A stretch of DNA of 12,444 nt from Acidimicrobiaceae bacterium (GTDB lineage: Bacteria; Actinomycetota; Acidimicrobiia; Acidimicrobiales; Ilumatobacteraceae), in contig DMQJ01000465.1 in the NCBI GenBank assembly GCA_003455715.1, forward strand, positions 5,331-17,774. Reading direction: 5' to 3'. The position numbers were made by a program, and so were the translations under genes. A model generated the notes under the pieces. It made no database searches and was not told the origin of the DNA. It was given only the letters and a program-made list of their open reading frames with translations. Positions 8,163 through 12,444 of the stretch are shown here, one piece after another. Numbering within the stretch: position 1 is the stretch's first letter; every line of letters starts with the position of its first letter.

Positions 8163-8219
8163 CCCCGAATGTTGGCGCTGAGACCGGGGGTGGCGCGGTG
8201 CGAGCGCCGAAGTTGGGGG
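8163..8219 (-). repeat. Intergenic hairpin repeat, copy B
   Basis: Second tandem element, directly downstream of the reductase-HAD gene in the transcription sense. Arms 8163-8179 and 8203-8219 pair over 17 positions with two mismatches and two wobbles: a C4/G4 base, then the shared core with GGCGCT and AGCGCC at the top, around a 23-nt loop. The first 24 bases are identical to copy C on the opposite strand near 4300. The region lacks coding potential consistent with its neighbours. A stable RNA hairpin, a REP-like element or a site for processing between operon genes are possible. Confidence 0.78.
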
Positions 8220-8250
8220 ACGGGTTGGGGGTGGAGGTGGACGTGGCGGG

Positions 8251-10152
8251 TCACTGGAACACCTTCCGACGTTCCTTCTCACTCATGAGCGGGCCGAGGG
8301 GGAGTGGCTTCACAGGGGCACCGCTGGCCTTGTCCCAGTGCTCCACCAGCCAGCCGCGCTTGCGAGCGATGGCGGCGAGGCGAGTCTCGGGGTTGACGGC
8401 AACCGGGAAGCCGACGCACTCCAGCATCGGCAGGTCGCTGGTGGAGTCGGCGTAGGCGATGCTCTCCTCCAGCTTCAGGCCCTCGGCCGCGCAGTAGTCG
8501 GCGAGGATCTGCGCACGGGTCTCGCCGGTGGGCGGCACCTGCGACAGGTTGCCGCTGTAGGTGCCATCGGGGCGCACGCTCATCGTTGCGGCGACAATCT
8601 CGTCGAACAGCGGGCGCAGGCCCTCGACGGCGAAGTCCATCGCCCCGGTGATGAGGATCGTGCGGTGGCCGAGCGCGCGGTGCTCGCGTACGCGGCGCAG
8701 ACCGGCTGGGAACGACTTGGCGAGGATGATGTTGGCCAGCAGTTCGGGGGCGTCCTCGGCGATCTGCGCCACCGGGGCATCCTCGTAGCGGCGGTAGAAG
8801 AACCGCAAGAAGTCGGTGCGGTCCTTGCGGTCGACCGCCTGCAACGTGGGGGCCTCGGCCAGGGTGCGCAGCACGTAGCGGACACGCTCGGGCACGTTGA
8901 GGCGGCGGGTGGCGAGGAACGAGTAGCTCTCCACCACGTTGCTGGCGATGAGCGTGTTCTCCAAGTCGAAGGCGGCGACGTGCCGGTCGGGGGAGAGGAT
9001 CTGCTTGCGCAGGCGGGCCGGGCGGTCGATGCGGTTCTTGCCGCTGTGGGTCTTGGCTCGGCTGTGCTGCACGATCGACGGCAGGTGGATCTCGTGCACG
9101 TAGTGCGCCCAGTCGACGCTCTGCGGGAGGAAGTTGAAGGCCGCCTGATCGGCTGGGGAGAGGCCCGCCCACATCTCCAGTAGCCGGTCGACCTGGTAGA
9201 TGGCCTCGCACTCGGTGTACAGACCGTAGAGCTGCACGTACTGGTAGGCCCGGTCGATCTCGGTCTTCTTCTCCTCGAGGGTGGCCGCCCATGAGGCCTG
9301 CTTGCCGCGCAGCGGAAGGCTCTGCAGCACACGCTCGGTGCGCTCGGCCACGGCCTTCGCCCGCTTCAGTTGCTCCTTCACCCGGCCGCGTGCGGGGAAC
9401 TGCCACTCGGGCACGACGATGGGCTGGCCTTCGTTGTCGTACAGCGGGTGCTCGGTGAACCACGAGCGCACGTTGTCGACGAGCACCTTGTACTTCAGCG
9501 GGTTGGTGGAACCGCTCGCCACCTGGGTGATCGGCGCCGCCTGCTCGGGGCCCAGCGCAGCGACGGCGATGATGGCCGCCACCACGATGTCGACCGGGAT
9601 GACGTCGACCGTTCCCTCAGGCACACCCGGGAACTCCTTCAACAGGCCGCGGGCGTAGCTGAGGATGACCGGCTCGGCCATGCGGAAGCCGCGGATCCAG
9701 CCGGGGAACGGTTCGGCGAGCGAACTCTCGATGATGCTCGGGCGCACGATGCTGACCGGCACAGCTCCCTTGGTCTCGGTGAGCGCCTGCTCGCCGAGGG
9801 CCTTCGTGAAGGCGTAGGCGTCGGGCCACCCGACGCTGGCGGCGCGGGCCCGACCGGCCTCCACCAGCTGGTCTTTCACCCACGCCATGCGCAGGTCTTC
9901 GGTCTTGGATGCGAGGGCGGGTGCGCCGGCGGCACCGAGTTCGCCGCGGGCCTCCTTGCGGAACTCGGCGAGCTTCTCGGGCAGACGGCTGGTGGCCTCG
10001 GCGTCGCTGCGGATGCGGCGGGCGGCGGCCACCTCCTTACGCCAGTCGAGGCCGATGTCCCACGGCCCGTCGCTCACCAGTTCCTCCGGCGCGTTGCCGC
10101 GGCGGTTTCCGGCGACGTAGCAGGTGCTGACGGCCACGAGGTGGGGCGCCAC
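8251..10152 (-). CDS. Fatty acyl-CoA reductase fused to HAD-IB phosphatase-like domain, N-terminus missing
   Basis: About 633 residues of a two-enzyme fusion. The first half is an acyl-CoA reductase of the NAD_binding_4 (extended SDR) type: VSTCYVAG, then the catalytic pair in YAFTK (Tyr codon at 9814-9816, Lys at 9802-9804) and IVRPSIIESS. A FAR_C-like block follows, with YGLYTECEA and FNFLPQSVDWAHYV, close to the signature of plant and animal fatty-alcohol-forming reductases. The second half is a HAD-IB domain: FDLENT (nucleophile Asp codon at 8965-8967), ITGAMDF and ADSTSD. The second motif I Asp is Glu here. The GxxGxxG NAD-binding start, normally more than 100 residues before VSTCYVAG, is absent, because the frame runs instead into a permease N-terminus near 10150; the gene is therefore truncated at a junction. 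It probably makes fatty aldehydes or alcohols and heads the minus-strand operon. The role of the HAD part is unknown. Confidence 0.85.
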   Translation of the reverse strand: MAPHLVAVSTCYVAGNRRGNAPEELVSDGPWDIGLDWRKEVAAARRIRSDAEATSRLPEKLAEFRKEARGELGAAGAPALASKTEDLRMAWVKDQLVEAGRARAASVGWPDAYAFTKALGEQALTETKGAVPVSIVRPSIIESSLAEPFPGWIRGFRMAEPVILSYARGLLKEFPGVPEGTVDVIPVDIVVAAIIAVAALGPEQAAPITQVASGSTNPLKYKVLVDNVRSWFTEHPLYDNEGQPIVVPEWQFPARGRVKEQLKRAKAVAERTERVLQSLPLRGKQASWAATLEEKKTEIDRAYQYVQLYGLYTECEAIYQVDRLLEMWAGLSPADQAAFNFLPQSVDWAHYVHEIHLPSIVQHSRAKTHSGKNRIDRPARLRKQILSPDRHVAAFDLENTLIASNVVESYSFLATRRLNVPERVRYVLRTLAEAPTLQAVDRKDRTDFLRFFYRRYEDAPVAQIAEDAPELLANIILAKSFPAGLRRVREHRALGHRTILITGAMDFAVEGLRPLFDEIVAATMSVRPDGTYSGNLSQVPPTGETRAQILADYCAAEGLKLEESIAYADSTSDLPMLECVGFPVAVNPETRLAAIARKRGWLVEHWDKASGAPVKPLPLGPLMSEKERRKVFQ

Positions 10153-10155
10153 GCC
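10129..10155. other. Chimeric junction between two unrelated genes
   Basis: Within this stretch the minus-strand frame changes from a LolC/E permease start (ending ...MKESILG) to the interior of an acyl-CoA reductase (VSTCYVAG...). The residues VAPHLVA between them would suit either protein, so the exact breakpoint cannot be set; shared sequence here could have caused a false assembly join. Each gene is cut: the permease lacks everything after its first membrane segment and the reductase lacks its NAD-binding start. Codon use also changes across this point. Confidence 0.8.
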
Positions 10156-10323
10156 GAGGATGCTCTCCTTCATCCGGACTCCGTAGCCGGTGAAAACCGA
10201 ATTGACGACGATCATCGCCCAGACACCGAGGGCGACGCCGAGGATCGAGATCAGGGTGATGATGGAGACGAAGGTGCGCTTCGGCTTCAGGTAGCGGGTG
10301 GCCAGAAAGGGGCTGAAAAACAT
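10153..10323 (-). pseudogene. LolC/LolE-type ABC transporter permease, N-terminal fragment
   Basis: The first 57 residues of a lipoprotein-releasing (LolC/E-like) inner-membrane permease. Seen: the family opening FLATRYLKPKRTFVSIIT, one membrane segment (about residues 20-44, IITLISILGVALGVWAMIVVN) and the start of the periplasmic part (GYGVRMKESILG). A whole permease is usually around 400 residues with four membrane segments and a periplasmic domain; all of that is missing because the frame passes into the reductase. The ATG at 10323 is chosen because it gives the family N-terminus; the open frame continues upstream to 10437 but that part has no family match. There is no clear Shine-Dalgarno sequence. 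The intact gene in its source organism would export lipoproteins with a LolD-like ATPase. It is divergent from the adenylate kinase gene. Confidence 0.75.
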
Positions 10324-10332
10324 GGCGAGGGA

Positions 10333-10362
10333 TTGACTAGTGCCTAACCTAGCCGCTAATCC
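10333..10362 (+). promoter_or_regulatory. Candidate sigma-70-type promoter for adk
   Basis: TTGACT (10333-10338) and TAATCC (10357-10362), separated by 18 bases, lie in the 112-nt divergent gap ahead of the kinase ATG at 10436. The -10 match is only partial. No strong ribosome binding site is seen before the ATG. The gap also has to hold the control region of the divergent permease, for which I see no clear boxes. Confidence 0.3.
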
Positions 10363-10435
10363 TGACTCTGACACCCGATTTCCTGACCCGGATCGGGACT
10401 GATCGCCGCACCCGCCCGAACCCATCCCACACCCC

Positions 10436-11062
10436 ATGACCGGAACCTACCCTGAAAAATACAAGGCCTTCATCTTCCTCGGCGCTCCCGGCTGCGGCAA
10501 GGGTACCCAGGGCCAGATCCTCGGAGCCATCCCGCGATTCTACCATTTTTCCATGGGCGACGCTTTCCGCTCCATGGACACCCGCACCCCCATCGGGCAG
10601 GAATTCATCGCCTATTCCCGCAAGGGCGAGCTCGTGCCGGACGAGCTGACGATCCGTTATTTCAAAAAACAGATCGATGCCCGCGCCGATCTCCACATGT
10701 TCAAGCCGGACATCGACATCCTCATTCTGGATGGCATTCCCCGGAGCATCGAGCAGGCCCGCATCCTCGAGGAGCACATCGAAGTCCTCCAGCTTTTCCA
10801 TCTTTCCTGCCCCGACCGCGAGGAACTCATCACCCGCATCCGCAAGCGCGCCCTCAAGGAAGGCCGCATGGACGACGCCAGCGACGAGATCATCCAGCGC
10901 CGCATCCGCGCCTACGAGGAATCGACCCGGGATCTCGTCGATCACTACTCCGACCGCCGCGCCGCCATCAACGCCGCCCAGGCTCCCGTGAAAGTGACCC
11001 GCGACATCCTCAGCGTCATCGTCGCCCATCCCGAGTGGCTGCATCATACGGGGGAGGAGTGA
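10436..11062 (+). CDS. adk: Adenylate kinase (short-LID nucleoside monophosphate kinase)
   Basis: A 208-residue cytoplasmic kinase that moves phosphate between ATP and AMP (2 ADP = ATP + AMP). Seen: the P-loop GAPGCGKGT at 16-24; the nucleotide-monophosphate segment HFSMGDAFRSM (37-47) with Arg45; the LDGIPRS block with Asp99 and Arg103; and RALKEGRMDDASDEIIQRRIRAY, where the LID is reduced to a few residues between the two arginine motifs and has no zinc-binding cysteines. This short LID resembles UMP/CMP kinases and some bacterial adenylate kinases, so substrate range could be wider than AMP. The ATG at 10436 is the first in frame; no good Shine-Dalgarno sequence precedes it. Four of ten lysines are AAA, unlike gltD. 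It lies upstream of the oligopeptidase gene, 58 nt away, possibly in one transcript. The style is Verrucomicrobia-like, by recall. Confidence 0.9.
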   Translation: MTGTYPEKYKAFIFLGAPGCGKGTQGQILGAIPRFYHFSMGDAFRSMDTRTPIGQEFIAYSRKGELVPDELTIRYFKKQIDARADLHMFKPDIDILILDGIPRSIEQARILEEHIEVLQLFHLSCPDREELITRIRKRALKEGRMDDASDEIIQRRIRAYEESTRDLVDHYSDRRAAINAAQAPVKVTRDILSVIVAHPEWLHHTGEE

Positions 11063-11120
11063 GGATGAGAGGGAGTTTTTTTGCAGGTCGCATTCGACGG
11101 ATGACGTTTTCCTTGTTCCC

Positions 11121-12444
11121 ATGAATCCGTGCTCCCTCAGTCTCTCGATTCCGCCATCCTGGTCTCTCCTTGTTTTGGGATTTGTCGTTTCTCTTGCTTC
11201 CTCCCCCATGCCCGCCGCCGAACCGCCGCTCGCCGAAAAACGTCCCCATCCGCTCCAGGTCCACGACGTCACCTGGACCGATGACTATTTCTGGCTGCGG
11301 GATCGCGAGGATCCGGCGGTAAAAACCTATCTCGAGGCGGAGAACGCGTGGTTCGAGAGCTACCTCGCGCCCATGCAGGCGCTGCGCGAGACGCTGGTGG
11401 GGGAGATGACGGCGCGCATCATCGAGGAGGACACCAGCGTCCCTTATCGCAAGGGTGATTGGGTCTACTACAGCCGCGAGGTGGCGGGAAAGGATCATCC
11501 GCTGGTGTGCCGGAAGCCCTGGCGTTCGGACGATGCGTCTGTATTGCTTGCTCCGGCGGCACCGGGAGAAGAAGTGATCGTGATCGACCTGAACGAACGC
11601 GCCGCGGGCGACGCGGCTTTTTCCTTCGGTGGCGGCGCGGTCTCGCCGGACGGGCGCCTCTATGCGTGGAAGGAAAATCACGACGGCACCGATCTCTACA
11701 CTCTCCGCGTCCGCGACCTCGTCAATGGAGCCATCCTGTCCGACGAGATCGAGGGGACGATGTTTGACGATGCTCCCGTCTGGGGGCTCGACAACCACAC
11801 CCTCTTTTACACACTCGGCGATGAGACCGATCGCCCTTGGCGCGTCATGCGTCATGTCCTGGGGGCCAAGACGGAGGAGGCGAAGCTGGTTTTTGAAGAA
11901 CCGGATTCGCGATTCAGCGTCTCCATCGATTCCACGAAGAGCGGACGATTTCTTATCATCACCTCGTCGTCGAAAGACACCAGCGAGACCTCGCGTCTCC
12001 CGCTCTCGGGCGAGGCCGGCGTCCCCGAGGTTTTCCTCCCGAGGCAGGAGGGCATCCGCACCTCCTACGCCGATTGTGGCGAGGAGTGGTTCATCCTCTC
12101 GAACGAAGGCGCGGTGAACGGCCGGATTTTCCGCGCTCCGCTCGATCATCCCGACCGCAAATCGTGGGTCGAGGTGCTGCCGGGAGAGGACACCATCGCG
12201 TACGAGTCGATCGACGCTTTCGCCACCCACGTCGTGATCGGTGCGAGAAACGCCGGGGTGCCCGGCTTCTTCCTCCTTGATCCTGACAAAGGCACCACGA
12301 AGTGGGTCACCTCGCCGACCGAAGGGGGTTGGGTCTCGGGCGAACCCTCGCCCGAATATCATGCCAAGGCCCAGCGCTTCAGCTACGAGACGATGATCCA
12401 CCCCTATACCGTCGCCGAGGTCGATCTCGGGACGGCTGAGATCC
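11121..12444 (+). CDS. Oligopeptidase B-like S9 peptidase, N-terminal part, probably secreted
   Basis: The frame is open from the ATG at 11121 to the window end, about 441 codons, so the gene is cut by the right edge. It matches the N-terminal beta-propeller (Peptidase_S9_N) of oligopeptidase B: WTDDYFWLRDRED (residues 52-64), YLEAENAWFESYL, MTARIIEEDTSVPYRKGDWVYYSR, VSPDGRLYAWKEN and, near the end, RFSYETMIHPYTV, which precedes the catalytic hydrolase domain in this family. The Ser-Asp-His triad would lie past the edge. Starting at 11121 gives a hydrophobic stretch (SLLVLGFVVSLASS, about 15-28) followed by PMPAAE, which looks like a signal peptide, though its n-region has no positive charge. 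Starting instead at the ATG at 11208 would give a cytosolic enzyme. Oligopeptidase B cuts short peptides after Arg or Lys. Prolyl oligopeptidase is the main alternative. There is no clear Shine-Dalgarno sequence. Confidence 0.87.
   Translation, partial: MNPCSLSLSIPPSWSLLVLGFVVSLASSPMPAAEPPLAEKRPHPLQVHDVTWTDDYFWLRDREDPAVKTYLEAENAWFESYLAPMQALRETLVGEMTARIIEEDTSVPYRKGDWVYYSREVAGKDHPLVCRKPWRSDDASVLLAPAAPGEEVIVIDLNERAAGDAAFSFGGGAVSPDGRLYAWKENHDGTDLYTLRVRDLVNGAILSDEIEGTMFDDAPVWGLDNHTLFYTLGDETDRPWRVMRHVLGAKTEEAKLVFEEPDSRFSVSIDSTKSGRFLIITSSSKDTSETSRLPLSGEAGVPEVFLPRQEGIRTSYADCGEEWFILSNEGAVNGRIFRAPLDHPDRKSWVEVLPGEDTIAYESIDAFATHVVIGARNAGVPGFFLLDPDKGTTKWVTSPTEGGWVSGEPSPEYHAKAQRFSYETMIHPYTVAEVDLGTAEI

Noticed and set aside
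8107..8219. Repeats as a small CRISPR array
   Set aside because: Only two tandem copies with diverged arms and no uniform spacer are present, and there are no cas genes; a structured intergenic repeat fits better.
8082..8282. N-terminal extension of the alcohol dehydrogenase up to 8282
   Set aside because: The extra 67 residues are low-complexity Pro/Arg sequence read through the hairpin repeats and into the reductase gene; the family N-terminus begins at the GTG at 8081.
8251..10437. A single 728-residue gene covering permease start, reductase and HAD domain
   Set aside because: The domains at its start belong to a different, truncated protein family, the reductase lacks its NAD-binding start, and the first 38 codons have no recognisable family content; a chimeric join explains it better.
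11063..11090. T-run after the adenylate kinase gene as an intrinsic terminator
   Set aside because: The run of seven T follows a purine-rich stretch without a GC-rich inverted repeat, so no terminator hairpin can be drawn.
11016..12401. Long open frame on the minus strand opposite the oligopeptidase gene
   Set aside because: It has no recognisable domain, and the plus-strand frame matches oligopeptidase B throughout. High-GC DNA often gives such antisense frames.

Overview
The window looks like bacterial genomic or metagenomic DNA in two parts that appear to come from different organisms. Positions 1 to about 10,150 are GC-rich, use AAG almost exclusively for lysine (10 of 10 lysines in gltD) and carry genes in the style of high-GC Actinobacteriota. 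Acidimicrobiia-like is my inference, from the Thr-rich LysM lipoprotein, the GltB/GltD proteins and the reductase cluster. Positions from about 10,150 to 12,444 carry a LolC/E-type permease start, a short-LID adenylate kinase and an oligopeptidase B-like protein. That part uses more AAA (4 of 10 lysines in the kinase) and more TTT, and looks like Verrucomicrobiota. The two parts meet inside one open reading frame where two unrelated genes are each cut, so the contig is probably chimeric.

Layout, left part. The 3' end of gltB (2-1558) overlaps gltD (1551-3002); together they encode NADPH glutamate synthase for ammonia assimilation. Next comes a small secreted LysM lipoprotein (3026-3640) with a candidate leaderless promoter. 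Its stop overlaps the start of a YceH/DUF480 gene (3634-4257). A 56-nt convergent gap with a hairpin repeat follows. On the minus strand, read from right to left, lie a fatty acyl-CoA reductase fused to a HAD-IB domain (8251 to about 10152, N-terminus missing), a 169-nt spacer with two more copies of the hairpin repeat, a zinc alcohol dehydrogenase (6921-8081), a lactate racemase-like DUF2088 protein (5332-6921) and a PlsC-type acyltransferase (4314-5330). The last three are coupled by a 1-nt overlap and a 1-nt gap, which implies one transcript.

How the genes may work together. The reductase, dehydrogenase and acyltransferase suggest a lipid pathway: an acyl-CoA is reduced to a fatty aldehyde or alcohol, further redox follows, and an acyl group is transferred to a glycerol-type or alcohol acceptor. 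The DUF2088 protein is the unexplained member. It keeps the lysine that anchors the nickel-pincer cofactor in LarA, but in my alignment from memory it lacks the His-containing nickel-binding loop. This four-gene unit is the best candidate for an undescribed system.

Right part. A permease start (10323 to about 10153, minus strand) is divergent from an adenylate kinase (10436-11062). The kinase is followed on the same strand by a probably secreted S9 oligopeptidase B-like protein (from 11121) that runs off the window before its catalytic domain. I see no rRNA, tRNA, CRISPR array, insertion sequence or prophage gene, and no stretch over 300 bases without a gene.
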